DNA from: Tuctoria greenei
Taxonomy: Eukaryota > Streptophyta > Magnoliopsida > Poales > Poaceae
Length of the DNA stretch: 64,000 bases
Direction: 5' to 3'
Assembly (NCBI GenBank): GCA_036927565.1
Contig: JAYESD010000001.1
Span: 142,527,415-142,591,414, forward strand
In this document: piece by piece, positions 1-11,054 of the stretch
How the letters are laid out: every line of letters begins with the position of its first letter
How positions within the stretch are numbered: position 1 is the first letter of the stretch
Notes under the pieces: model-generated
Databases searched by the model: none
Told to the model about the DNA's origin: nothing
What the model saw: only the letters and a program-made list of their open reading frames with translations
Program-made: the position numbers and the translations under genes

Positions 1-541
1 GCTGCTTTGTAGTATTCCATCGGATGATCATAATATAGTTCGTTGAGCAGGATCATCTATCTGATCCTTCTCGCATTGGATTCATAATGAGCCAAAAGAA
101 AAGTGGGCTTGGCTATATGATAAAGATGGGGCTCGTTACGGAATTATGACATCAAATTTAGCTGAGGTACGCGTGTATTATCATGTAATGTCAATAATAG
201 CAGCAAATATTTATGATACTAAAATATAATTGTACCAACGTAGGTGTATAATTGGGTCATCCGTGGTTTGGGAGGATTACCACTAGTTGCAATTGTAGAA
301 TGGATCGTGAATGGAACTATAATTACTTCCGTGTCTGATTCGCTAACGCATCTCGTCTTTTTGATGTCTCAAACTTGCTTTACTGAAAGTATATTTCTGA
401 TTACATGGATGAGAAGATAAAAAAGTTGCTTTACATCATACAAGACCGACTGGAATAGCGCAACATAGATTTGATGTTTTGTGCAGAGACAGGGGCAGAC
501 GTTTTGTTAATGCGGATAGAACAATACAAGAGTGTATTCTC
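1..541. repeat. Left copy of a long-distance direct repeat (partner 63460-64000)
   Basis: Bases 1-541 align without gaps to 63460-64000. I counted six mismatches by eye (about 98.9% identity). Both copies lie inside the same MULE transposase gene and run into the window edge, so the true repeat may be longer. They share the same disabling lesions, including the TGA at 44-46 and its equivalent at 63503-63505. Confidence 0.95.
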
Positions 542-823
542 TATGATACATCATGCGTATGCACATGCATGAAGCCAAAATTATTACATAGGCCATGTTC
601 TCATGTGATTGCAGCATGTTCTTTAATGAGGTTATCTCCAGTCATATATGTCTCAGAGTACTACTTAAAAGAGACATTGAAGACGATGTGGAACGCTGAG
701 ATTTATTGTTTTCGTATTTATGGATCTTTGACTAAGGATCCAGGACCAAACTTTCTGAGAGGTATTGATACTACAAGGTTGAAGCAAAAACGGGGACGTC
801 GTAGGACTCGTCGTTCATGTTAG
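1..823 (+). pseudogene. MULE (MuDR-type) transposase, C-terminal part with SWIM zinc finger, decayed
   Basis: This is the C-terminal half of a Mutator-like transposase, the enzyme that cuts and pastes MULE elements. Bases 80-170 encode a KEKWAWLYDKDGARYGIMTS-type segment, a conserved MULE stretch preceding the SWIM finger. The ORF at 479-823 carries a SWIM finger (C-x-C at CVCTC and C-x-H at RPCSH), followed by a basic KRGRRRTRR tail. A stop at 44-46 and frame changes near 440-460 break the reading frame. The same breaks occur in the right copy at 63460-64000. The N-terminal half would lie left of the window. The gene looks dead, although it may contain an intron around 160-240. Confidence 0.85.
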
Positions 824-866
824 ATGCAGCACATGTAATGAAAGTGGTCATAGTTATAAGAAGTGC
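822..866 (+). other. CCHC zinc knuckle coding remnant
   Basis: In the frame one base ahead of the SWIM ORF, bases 825-866 encode CSTCNESGHSYKKC, a perfect C-x2-C-x4-H-x4-C knuckle. MULE transposases of plants commonly carry such a knuckle just after SWIM. The frame change at 820-825 is either a one-base indel or an unrecognised splice junction. Confidence 0.7.
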
Positions 867-1138
867 ATTTAAAAAAACATTACTGGTGCGACTGAAGCGG
901 GACCTTCAGGGAATCCTCAAGATGGTTGACGTCCTCGTTCATGTCAACCACATAGGGCACAAGATGTGCAAGATGGGTTTGCCCGTATAGGTGTTTGTAA
1001 TTTAAGGAGTTGTAATATGTACCATTTTAAGAACTTCTGCTATGTTGTTGCAGTGGCAGGTGAGAAATAAACTTCTAATATTTTATAAGTTCTATGAGTT
1101 TGTATTTCTATGTTAATGTAATTACACATTTGTTGTAG

Positions 1139-2990
1139 GCGCCAAAGATGCACCCTGATGTGGATGATGCAGCAGGGAGTAGACATTTGGAGGCCTACTT
1201 GTTGTGGTTGTCCGGATGGGTGATGTTCACGAGCACTCACGGAGACTCGGTGGACAGATGTCCGATATACTTTGCTAGGAGAATGCAGATGCAACACCGC
1301 AGGACGTCCCACAATACTCTTGGGCCTCTGTTGTGCTCGTGGCTACGTATCGGGCCCTTTGTGATGATTGCACGAAGATAAAATTAAAATAAGTATATTA
1401 TTTAACTATGTTCATCATACTAACATTTTAATTTGTATTTTACTTGCACGCAGGTAAACGAGGGTGGTAATTTCACAGGTTGTCCATTACTTCTGATTTT
1501 TTGGTCGTATGGGCGTTTAAATCTAACTCCATGCGAGCAGTCTTATTACGGGGAGGATGATGTCGATGATCCGATGATGGGTGGACTTTGGTGTCGACGC
1601 GCGGTACTTTTATTACAGTTGTTTATCATTTCATTTTCTTGTATTTAATTAATTTTTAATTAATGTCAATTTCGTGTTATGCAGCGTTCGTGGGGTACAA
1701 AGCACCCACACAAGATATATCCACACTTTGTCAAAGAATTCGATCGCTTATGTGGTGATGAAGATGTCATTTGAACACCGTACTCTTCTGTGACCGTTTC
1801 AGAGTGAGCGTCGTGTGGGTTGTCTACGTTGTGCACACGAGACTATGACTATTGGTGCACATAGAAAAGTCTCGTGTTTGACATCTACGTGGAGGAGTAC
1901 TCAGTACATCGGGCCATGCGTCAGTTTGGTCATGAGCAACCGTTTCTCGTGCCTAGAGATCTTCCAATTCCGAAGGAATATCATTAGTAAGTTTTCTTTT
2001 ACAGAATACAAATCCAAATTTTTATTCACGATTTCTAATGTTATTTTACATATTGTAGGTACTCGTGTAAGGGCCATGCCATGCGATTTACCAGCCTCAT
2101 ATTAAGTCGTGGGTGCAACGATGGACAGCGGCACTGGCGGACATAATTGATGATATGCGTGCGTTCATGATTCAGGGGTATATGGAGTACCTACGATGGT
2201 ACGTTCCTCGTACACGAACAAGAGTCACGTATGCACCAATAAACCCCGAGCCGCACGCTCCTTCTACGTGGGACATGTATCTGAGCCATCGAGAGTGTGA
2301 ACCTTTCATAGCAGTAACAAAATCTTTTCAATTTTGCACCATACTCTCTACTTTACTTGCGGAACCATAATTTAGTAACACTTTTTTTCCATTTTATAGC
2401 ATGACGTGTTGCGCGAGGCAAATTATGAGTCTGTTGCAGTGTTAGACAGAGTGTCTCACAACTTACACATGGAACACTCTGAGTTGGTCCATACGTTGAG
2501 ATAGGTGAACGATATGATAAAAAATGTGATGAAGTATTTGTCGTGCACACATTCTTGCCGTCAGGACACTACTGTGCAGTAGCCCAGGTACATTGGACCT
2601 CCACGACATCCTTCGACTTCAACTCCATGTCCTTCGACTTCAGCTCGACCTATTCGACCACTGCACCCTATTGGTAAAATATTTTTAATAACACCAAAAT
2701 TTATATTCTTACATAGTTAGTAACATTTACTTTTGTTATATTGTAGGACCATCCATGTCCCACTATCGTCCTCCACCTCCTACTGTTGTTGGGGATGGAT
2801 CGTCTACTTGGTATCAAGGTATGACATTTAAATGTATTTTCATTAATTTCATTTATGTAAGTGTTCATTCTTACTTACTCTAATATTGTAGGCATGTCCT
2901 CTAGCGATTATGGATCAGAGTCGCAGCACGATATTTATGTATATTGGACCATTATGTGTTACTTTGATTATGAACGATGTTTCTTATGAA
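1139..2990 (+). pseudogene. Plant mobile domain (PMD, MAIN-like) exons fused downstream of the MULE transposase, decayed
   Basis: Several exons of a plant mobile domain can be read. After an acceptor at 1137-1138 comes HLEAYLLWLSGWVMF with HGDSV, the usual PMD start. At 1452-1620 comes NEGGNFTGCPLLL plus WSYGRL. Around 1868-1985 come VEEYSVHRAMRQFGHEQPF and PRDLPIPKE. At 2105-2310 comes WVQRWTAALADII with EYLRWYVPRTR. Shorter pieces follow at 2400-2960. They are separated by AT-rich intron-like gaps. PMDs are known from MAIN/MAIL proteins and from Gypsy and MULE elements. Stops and frame changes (for example at 1771-1773 and 2100-2110) suggest a pseudogene. Where the transposon gene ends and a captured PMD gene begins cannot be settled here. 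Confidence 0.75.
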
Positions 2991-3107
2991 TGATATTGTT
3001 GATGTCATGTTATTATTCACATTATCTTGTGATGTCTTACGTTGTCGATATGTCCGTTATGAAAGATTTCGTGATATAAAATGACAAATAATATAACATA
3101 CATGCAT

Positions 3108-3364
3108 GTACGAGTTGTCAACATCATTTGCCAAGAAAAAAGTAACGATCAATATGCTCAGTGTGTTGTCCACATCAATCATAAAGTGGTTCACGTACGA
3201 GTTTTCAACATCATCTGCTAAGAAAAAAAAAAGTAACGATCAATGCACACTCTGTTGTCCACATCAATCATAAAGTGGTTCACGTACAAGTTTTCAACAT
3301 CATCTGCCAAAAAAACGATCAATGCCATCAGTGTGTTGTCCACATCAATCATAAAGTAGTTCAG
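3108..3364. repeat. Three tandem copies of an 81-89 bp unit
   Basis: Units run 3108-3194, 3195-3283 and 3284-3364. Each starts near GTACGAGTT(G/T)TCAACATC, contains an A-run of variable length, and ends near CCACATCAATCATAAAGTGG. The array lies between the PMD remnant and the promoter of the next gene. No coding potential is seen. Confidence 0.9.
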
Positions 3365-3427
3365 TAAAGCACATCACTCATTGTCCTATCTGTATTAAAA
3401 TATTCTTACTCTCAACGTTCGCCCCCC

Positions 3428-3436
3428 TATAAATAG
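3428..3436 (+). promoter_or_regulatory. TATA box for the small zinc-finger gene
   Basis: TATAAATAG lies 48 bp before the ATG at 3484. The intervening leader has a plausible start region and an A-rich stretch just before the ATG. The spacing fits a plant RNA polymerase II core promoter. Confidence 0.6.
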
Positions 3437-3483
3437 GACTACACGTCAGTACTTGTGTTCTTCACCCAAGTGATAAAAAAACA

Positions 3484-3979
3484 ATGGCCAATAGAGGTTG
3501 TGGTAGGTGTGGAGGTGAAACAATGGCAAGTACAAGTCGTGGTAGAAAGGGAGGTGCAAACTTTAGAGCAGTGTCTGAAAATTACTTGATAGAAGGTCTG
3601 ATTTGGTATGAACCAACATTGGATGAGTTCCCGCTTTATTTTAGGAGTGATTTTTGGCCGTTTCATCCTCTACGATCATATGACGCCAGCAAACAGGAAT
3701 GACCTAAGTGTCATTGTGACCTTGACTGTATTGTCCAAATGATGGATGGAGGAGACAACATTGGTCGTTGTTTCTTTTGTTGTCCTATTGGTGGAGTAAG
3801 TATTAAATATTATTTATAGATATCTTTCATATATGCGGTTTTAATAACAATAATTTTGGTTTTAGCGTTATTATAATGATGAAAACTGTGGATATACACT
3901 ATGTGTTGATCACCACCTATTAAGGCAACTTGAGAGTACATTCAACATGTACAACATTGCAATCGAGGTTTGGTGGTGA
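3484..3979 (+). pseudogene. GRF-like zinc-finger protein gene with one in-frame stop
   Basis: The ATG at 3484 opens a glycine/arginine-rich N-terminus, then WYEPTLDEFPLYF. A TGA at 3700-3702 interrupts the frame. The same frame resumes directly with PKCHCDLDCIVQMM and GRCFFCCP, and a 70-bp GTAAGT...TTTAG intron (3796-3865) leads to RYYNDENCGYTLCVDHH and a TGA at 3977-3979. The spacing C-x-C ... GR-x-FF-x-C-P ... CGY-x2-x-VD matches the GRF-type zinc finger that binds single-stranded nucleic acid. In the usual motif a Trp stands where this copy has Cys (LCVD). Continuity on both sides of the stop suggests a recent lesion. Whether it belongs to the MULE or is an unrelated neighbour is unknown. 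Confidence 0.55.
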
Positions 3980-4447
3980 ACTAGTTGAAATAAAACTTCA
4001 GCAAATGGAATATTATCTTGGTACAAGTCTGAAGAATGATGAGGATGATAACTTTGTTTGTAATAACATGTCTTGCAACTATTCGCATCACAAGTAGTAA
4101 CGAAGTAGTGAAATATGTTTCACATTACAAGTATGTTGTCGTTCTAAAATAGGTGAGTTTTACCTTGTGTACCATAGTAGTAGAGACATAAAACTTACAG
4201 CTATTTTTTGAACTCTGTAATTTCTGTTTCTGCACTCACCGAGCTTTTTTAATATGATTAATATTTAAGATATGATAATTGCAAAACATTTTTCTTCATA
4301 CTGTGGCGCTCTCTATTTTTTTACTTATATTCAAATTTTAATTAAATTATTTATTTGTGATGCAATAAAAATGATATAAAAACACGATAAAAATGACATA
4401 AAAAACATAAACAAATACTGATTATAATTTTATTTTTTTACTGGAAA

Positions 4448-4640
4448 GGCGAGTCGCGATTTAGTTGTGCGAGTCGCTTTCAGGAAAAGCGAGTCGCCAA
4501 TCTGATGGGCGAGTCGCGATTCGGAATAGTGACTTGGCGGGGCCCCTTTCAGTGCCACCGTCCGGTCCTTTATCGCTTGTCCACGTGGGCAAATCGCACT
4601 TCCAGATGGCAAGTCACGATTCCGCACTGCGAGTAGGCTG
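4448..4640. repeat. Cluster of GCGAGTCGC-type motifs
   Basis: About eight imperfect copies of GCGAGTCGCGATTC occur roughly every 20 bp, at about 4449, 4470, 4489, 4510, 4530, 4588, 4608 and 4628. Several carry CpG-to-TpG/CpA changes (GCAAGTCACGATTCC), as expected from decay of methylated DNA. No protein is encoded. The cluster could be the subterminal region of a DNA transposon. Confidence 0.7.
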
Positions 4641-4649
4641 CTACTTTTG

Positions 4650-6388
4650 AAAAAAAAACGTCGTCTATTGATATTAAACCATTTTTTAAATCCGCTAATA
4701 ATAAAAAAATCCCGAATCTGATCATCGGTATGTCAGCATCAATTCGTAATTGGACTGGTACGGATGTACGTATATCAGTATCGCTTCTGAAAATAGATAA
4801 GTGCACCGGTTCCTAAACCTGTAACAATAATCTGATTATCAGTAATGATCAATCTGTACCGAAGGGAAAGTATGTACTGGCAGCAGTTATGAACCGGTTT
4901 GGATGACATTTTCTATACTAGTGCCGGAGGGGTTAGCACAAATAGTGCACCTTTGAAAAATTAACTAACCTCTGAGACTCAACACATATGCTGGATCCGG
5001 ATTAAGATATGAAGAAACGGATCCTTGTTAAGATTCTTTGACACGTACAATCAATTTTGGAGTTCCTGTGCTTTTGTCCACGTTTCAATTTAGGAATAAT
5101 ACACGTTCTGGTTGAATGTAAATTATACGCATAAGGTACAATAATACAGGAATCTAGTTTTTCAAGGATCCATGCCCTTCTTGTTTCCGGAACTAAAATT
5201 TAAATGATATAAAAATGACTTTTATTAGTACATTAGTTCAGTATATGAAGGAGGCTTTTGGATTGCTTACAAAAAGGGGCACATCAAAATAGAGAATTCG
5301 CTAAGATAAAGTAGCTTTGGCAAGATCAGAGAGGTCACATACACTTACCTCAGTGTGAACAAAAGGAGATTAAATGGAATCGAAATATAGTTTTTTTTTT
5401 CAAACTAGTTAGATTGGGTTGGTATTATCTGGACAAATTTCTGGATTAGTGTGTAAAATGTGTTACGTTATGGTGGTGTACGCCTTCCTTCTACACCTTC
5501 CAATTTTATTTTATGGAAAAAATATTTTACTACCCTGAATTATGAACAATGTTCACTTAACAGCGTAAAATAAATTTTTGGTCATATATTTACTCCCGGA
5601 AACTATTTAGATTGCTGGAATTCACACCTAGTGAATTTTTTATTTTTGTTTCTTTTTGTAAACATCATGCCACAGCATAAATTTCATTGATTATATTTTA
5701 TAAAATAAAATATATAAGAAAATATTTCAAGATTTTTTTATTTTTTTACTTTTAAAGAGTGTAAATAAATCTCGCATGGAAGATGGAATCATGCCTGGAA
5801 AAGATTATGAGAAGTTATAGAAGTATTTTTCTAACATAGTGTATGATGCTACCTATTATCCTACAAAAATTTAACTTCAAATATAACCCATACGGAAGAA
5901 AAATTTCGTTAGGGGTAAATTTAACCAAACTAAACAATGTAGTGAGTAAATTCGACTAAAATTTTTTTTAGAGGTTAAGTGAACAATGTTGATACTTAAG
6001 GTTAGTAAAGTAGACTTTTTTTCTCATTTTTATGTTAGTTTGTGTAGATTTATATTAATCAACAACAACAATATCAAACTGGAAGGAGTAGGTTTGTAAC
6101 AACAATAAATGGGTTCTTAACCTAATTTACAGAATGCCTCAAAAAATGTATCAAAACATATATCCGACCATACCTTTGCTTTCACACATACTTGAGGTCA
6201 GTCGTGCATGCCAGTGAAGACTAGGGATCGGCGTTCGGGATTACCCAAAATTTCGAGTCGGAAAATTCGGATTTTTAAAAATTAGTTCTAAGAATCGCTA
6301 AATTTTTTGGTACCCAAAAACCGAATTCATGTTGTCTAAATTACTCGGACGGTGACATAGAAGTCCAAAACAAGACGAGACGAGCCTG
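4650..6388. other. AT-rich stretch, nothing recognised
   Basis: No coding region, terminal repeat or RNA gene was recognised. The stretch 6225-6330 is rich in TTCGG/CCGAA words (TTCGGGATTACCC, ACCCAAAAACCGAA). It may be one end of a small hAT-like element whose other end would lie near 6660-6750, but the ends do not pair cleanly. Confidence 0.5.
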
Positions 6389-6482
6389 GTGGGGGAGGGG
6401 GGTGGGGGCAAGAATGTGAGTCGAGCACTAATCGTCGGGGGCTTGGGGTGGGGGTGGGGGTGGGGGGGGGGGGGGGGGGGGG
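6389..6482 (+). repeat. G-rich tract with a run of about 21 G
   Basis: Repeated G5-G6 blocks (GGGGGAGGGGGGTGGGGG and later GGGGTGGGGGTGGGGG) end in an uninterrupted G run at about 6462-6482. The plus strand has many more than four G-tracts with short loops, so quadruplex formation is likely. Homopolymer length is unreliable in most sequencing data. The proline-rich open frame on the minus strand is a by-product. Confidence 0.85.
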
Positions 6483-7113
6483 AGCCTGCATGCAGGTAGG
6501 GTGTCGCAGCTGAACAGAGATGAAAGGCTGGAGCAGGCGCAGACTAGGGTTGAGAGAAAGAGGATGATAGAAGGAACAAATAAAAGGATGCATCCGTATA
6601 TCGACCTCTCAACTTCAGGTATTTCAAGTAATAGATCTTGTTACCTGAAAATCCGATTTTTTCAGGTTATGTGAATCTTTACCTGAAAAATAAATTCAGA
6701 TTTTAGTATTTAGGTTTTTCGGATTCAGATTCACAATATTTCGGATGCAGCATTGAGGTTTGAATTTTATGGGCAAAAGACGTACCGTATCACCATAGGC
6801 TATCCGCACTCGTTTCCTTTAAAATATAATGTATACACTACTCTCCTACTTTTCCAGTATCATCACCTAAGAAACCCTGCCGCCCCATTGCTGTTCCAGG
6901 AGGATTTTGGATTTTGGATTTCGGAGACCCACATCCAGATCCAGGCATCTTCTCATTGGAACTGCGCCGCCCGTCCTCCTCCTTCCGTTGGCGGGCGTCC
7001 TCGTTTCCCCTGGATGCCACCAGCGTGGAGTGGAGACTACTCAGAATTGTGTTATTTTCTTCTTTGGTGAAGAATCGCAATGTCTTTTTTCAACGGACTA
7101 GGAATCCCATTCT

Positions 7114-7215
7114 CGCCTTAATGTTCCATTTGTGTCGTGCTACTTGGAGGAGTACTTATATCTTCGCCTTAATGTTCCATTTGTGTCGTGCTACTTGGAG
7201 GAGTACTTATATCTT
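7114..7215. repeat. Perfect 51-bp tandem duplication
   Basis: Bases 7114-7164 and 7165-7215 are identical. The period is 51 bp, a multiple of three, so the overlapping small frame stays open. Perfect identity indicates a recent duplication or an assembly artefact. No function is apparent. Confidence 0.9.
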
Positions 7216-8160
7216 TATATAGTTCGATAAATTAAGTCTGCTCTTCCTTTTCTGTTATCATTGTGGATTTCTACATACGTTTCTTATGTGACCTGTTGTT
7301 TTTTTTTTTTGGCTAAAACTAACAGTTGTCTCCCCCTGAACACCACTGAAATCAATATGATGGAAACACAGGTATAATGTTCCCAAATTGTCTTCTAGAT
7401 TTGTTCTTGTCTACTATGAAGAAGGGGTACAATTAATCTTATTCTGAATGTACATTGCACCAGGATGGGAATTCTCTTTCCTTGGCAGGGTTAAAACATA
7501 TGGCCTGTTTTGTAAAAAGGGAAAAATTCAATGACGAAAAAATACTATGTATAACAGAATGATTATTCTTAACGGATGCTGTAGACTGTACCAACGTTAA
7601 GCAAGATTATGTGAAGGGGCTATAAACTTATGATATTGATTATTCACAGAGTAGCAAATATAATGTTGCTCACTGTCACAAACATTATTGTAAACACCAC
7701 CGAACCTACCGTCTGATCTCAGTGTCGCCGCTGATGTCACCGATGAACAGGAGCAGAGATACAAAGATGAGTTCTCTGGACTATAATTTTTGCTTGCTTT
7801 ATTCATTTGTTGTGCTCCGGCCCCAAGATATAGCCGAACTGCATATTACATTATGGAACAAAGACTCTAGCGATTATATCTTTAATATATTAACTAATAG
7901 CTCTTATTCTTTTTGTCTAAACTGAATCTATGGAAATAATAAAAAGTCTATCTCTAACTTAACTAATTTAGTTTAATTCTTTGCCTGCACCTGACTATTT
8001 GGCCCGCCGATCTTCTTAGGCCACCTAACAACCGTGACACTCACGGTATCAGTTTCATCTTTTGCGGTCCTTTGGTGAGTTTTTATCTTTGATTCTGTGA
8101 GATGTATGCTGAATGTATTGGCTATGACAATATAAGTTTTGAATATTGCTAAAACACCCT
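7216..8160. other. No gene recognised
   Basis: AT-rich sequence with no recognisable domain, RNA gene or terminal repeat. Short open frames here lack any family signature. Confidence 0.5.
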
Positions 8161-8165
8161 TTTAA

Positions 8166-8525
8166 CAAGGTCCGACTCTAGGTCTGAGCTCCTGCAAGGT
8201 CCGATGATAGGTCCGACTTGTTTTGCGTAGCTCTGGCAAGGTTCGACGTAAGGACCGACTAGCTTTGGCTAGGTCCGACTTACTTTGTCTAGGTCCGACA
8301 TGTTTTGGCTAGGTCCGACTTGCTATGGCTAGGTGCGACATGTTTTTGCTAAGTCCAGCACTAGGTCCGATTAGCTTTGGTTAGCTCCGGCACTAGGTCC
8401 GCCTAGCTTTGGTAGGCTCCGGCGCTAGGTCCGACTAGCTTTGGTAAGCTCCGGCGCTAGGTCCTGCTAGCCTTGGTAAGCTCCGTTTCAATGTTCGGTT
8501 AGCTTTGGTAAGGTCCGGTGCTAGT
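8166..8525. repeat. Degenerate minisatellite of a 20-bp TCCGAC unit
   Basis: About 15 imperfect units of the form AGGTCCGACT-AGCTTTGGCT follow each other. The left part uses GGTCCGAC(T/A)TG(C/T)TTTGG. The right part uses GCTCCGGCGCTAGGTCCGACT. The order of the two unit types suggests expansion in blocks. It lies at the upstream edge of an LTR-like stretch (8526-9890), as palindrome clusters do in the Sirevirus LTRs of this window. Confidence 0.85.
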
Positions 8526-9895
8526 CTGCAATGGTTCTGTTTTTACTTTCGAACTTGCTTTACACTTATAGAAATTTGCTTAGTATTCTTTTATTAAGTT
8601 TTTGATGCATTTTAGCTTATCATGGTGTTAATGGTTTTGCTATATTTTGCAACATGCTTATGTGAGGTGTTCACGTAAGGTTTTGTGGTTATCGGAAATA
8701 ACGAGTCACGTCGAGGACTTATGCTCGGAAGTATCGGTTGTTTATTCATGTGCAGGTGTTGCTTGAGTTCAATACATGACTTTGACGGGATCCATTGAAC
8801 TAGTCTTAGGGAGAAGATAAGGTTCAACAATCAAGTTCGGGAGGAATTGTGGTTGAGTTGATCGGGAAGTTGCGCAACATGTTTGAATCAAGAACAATGC
8901 ATATGAAGGTATCGTGGACGTCGTTGGAAGGTGTCTGCACATGTGCATGGAGTGCATGGACGTGTTAACATGGTTCCAAGGCGTGATGATGAGAAGTGAA
9001 CGTAAAGAATTGGTCGGAAAGGTCCAACCGACTGGATTATGCCTCAGGCTGCGGCTGGGGTGGTTATGGTTCGTTTATGGAAAGATTTGAGTTTTTTTTT
9101 TGTTACATTTCGTGTGGTTCATGAAGTTGAGTTGTTTTAGAAATGTGGGATATGTTCCTAAGGTGTTTGGAAGTCTTAATATTGCTTCTATCTGCGTATG
9201 GAAGAGTCTTGAGTAGTTTTGGAAAGTTTCAGTGGAAACTGGGTAGGATACGAGTCCTAAGTTGGTTTGGGTTAGCCTCATGGCTGGTTATATATGCAAG
9301 GGAGGCCAGAGATCGTGGTGCACGGATTTTGGGCTCTTCCTCTTGTGTTCTATTGAATAAATATCGTAGTTTAAAGGAACTTTTGTCCCTTGTTCGTCCG
9401 ACTTGTTTCTGACTAATTTTTCTCGTCGAGTTTCTGCACAGCACTACCTTGCTTCGGTAGTTTTATCATAACTCGAGATTTACAAATCCGATTGACGTGA
9501 TTATTTTTGGGTTGTCTTCACAGCTTGATTATCTATCATCTGTGAAAACTTCACGGGCATTAGATTTGTGGTTTCTGATCTACATGAGTTTCTTTGAATT
9601 GTTACATATCTGGTTTTTACTCGGTAGAACAGATTGATCTTTGTTCGATCTTTCAATCGTAACTTGAGTTTTTCTCGACCAATTTTATTGAATCTTGTTG
9701 TGATGTCTTCTTGACTTGATTCTCCACAATCTTTACTGGTTTTGTCACAATTGATCACATTTAGATTAGTTGCACACCCGATTTCTTTAACAGATCATTT
9801 CTGCCGAGGGGTTTTGTTGCTTTCGTTGAAAAGTTGTAATCTACTATTCACCCCTCTCTGGTAGCTTTTCAAGTGCTCTTCGGTCCTACAAATTC
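8526..9895 (+). other. Possible solo LTR or LTR relic, unresolved
   Basis: There is no coding signature. The stretch ends with ATTCACCCCTCTCTGG and CTCTTCGGTCCTACA. The CACCCC(C)CTCT wording is also found just before the 3' end of the Sirevirus LTR at 46285-46306. Earlier there is CTATTGAATAAATATCGTAG, of the kind seen near polyadenylation sites. I could not find a matching partner LTR, a target site duplication or a convincing TG start. Confidence 0.3.
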
Positions 9896-10009
9896 ATTTA
9901 ATAAAATGGTAGAAGTTCTACCAATGCTGAATCTGCTGGCGGGAAGAGATGACAACAAGAAGCGTTTAGTTCCGCATTGTAGGACTGAGACAGTGTGCTT
10001 AACAATAGG

Positions 10010-10315
10010 TGTTAGAATATGATCCAAATTCTGATTTTACTGGGATGCTAAGAAGATGTGAGAGGTGGAGTCCTTTCATGTTATGGATTGTATTTATTTT
10101 GAGGAATTTATTTCCTTTGTCAGCCACCACTATAAATATATCTTGTAGGTTGTTGAGGGAGAGCAAGAGAGAAGAGACTCTCATTTGTAATCCTCACTTT
10201 AAACTCTCGTCATACAGTGAAGATCGTCAGTCGGCGTCCATGACTTTTTTCGCAAGGGTTCTAACATAAAACCTATGTCTTGTGTTCGATCCTGTTTACG
10301 CATTATTTGTTAACA
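10010..10315 (+). repeat. 5' LTR of Copia element
   Basis: Aligns with 14852-15160. TATAAATATA at 10131-10140 is the likely promoter TATA box (matching TATAAATA at 14974). The sequence after it (10316-10330, GTGGTACAAAAGTT) sits where a primer binding site for initiator tRNA-Met belongs but matches only its first few bases. Confidence 0.93.
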
Positions 10316-11054
10316 AGTGGTACAAAAGTTATACACGAGATTGATTAAGAACAAATATAGAGTTGTATTCCCTATTCGCCCCGCCGCAAGCAATTAGATT
10401 TGTTCGTCATGCGCTACCACCTGAAATCTCGCTTCGTCGACTACACTGTCAGGCGCGGATATCTTCGGCGCCTCTAACTCGTCCACAGCATCCCGTCGGG
10501 TCTCACGCTGCACTGCGCCTTGCTGTCGTTGCTGGTCTTCAACCCATGGTGCGTGGCAAGATCTCCGTCCGCTTCAGGGAATGTCTGGACTGCTCGATTT
10601 TCGTGCCGGATTATTTATTTATTTTTTTACTGCTCCTGGTTCAATGTTGCAGCTCTGTCCAAGAATCTATGCTGCCGTGCTCCTACCGTGCATCAAATCT
10701 AAGCACGGGCCACCGCCATCAGTTTCTTGAACTTGGTGTCGATCTGCTAATTCCCATTAGATGTTTCTGATTTTTCTTGGGCATAGCTTCTCTTAAATAC
10801 GATATTCTGCTGCTTGATCGTGATACACGGTTCACTCTATGTCAAGTCAAGATGCGGATAATATTAACGCATACCGATCTAGATGATGTGCTTGATGGTT
10901 TCTCGAAGAAGTAAAAAATTGGACCGACGATGAAAAACGTCATGATCTTAATGCTCTTTCTCAAATTCATCTTCTTTTATCTAATAATATTTTGCAAGAG
11001 GTTTTGGAACAGAAAATCATTGCTGCTTTATAGCTCAAGCTGGAATCGATCTGC

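Noticed and set aside
6225..6750. Candidate hAT-like miniature element with TTCGG-rich ends
   Set aside because: The two ends do not pair as clean inverted repeats and no 8-bp target duplication was found.
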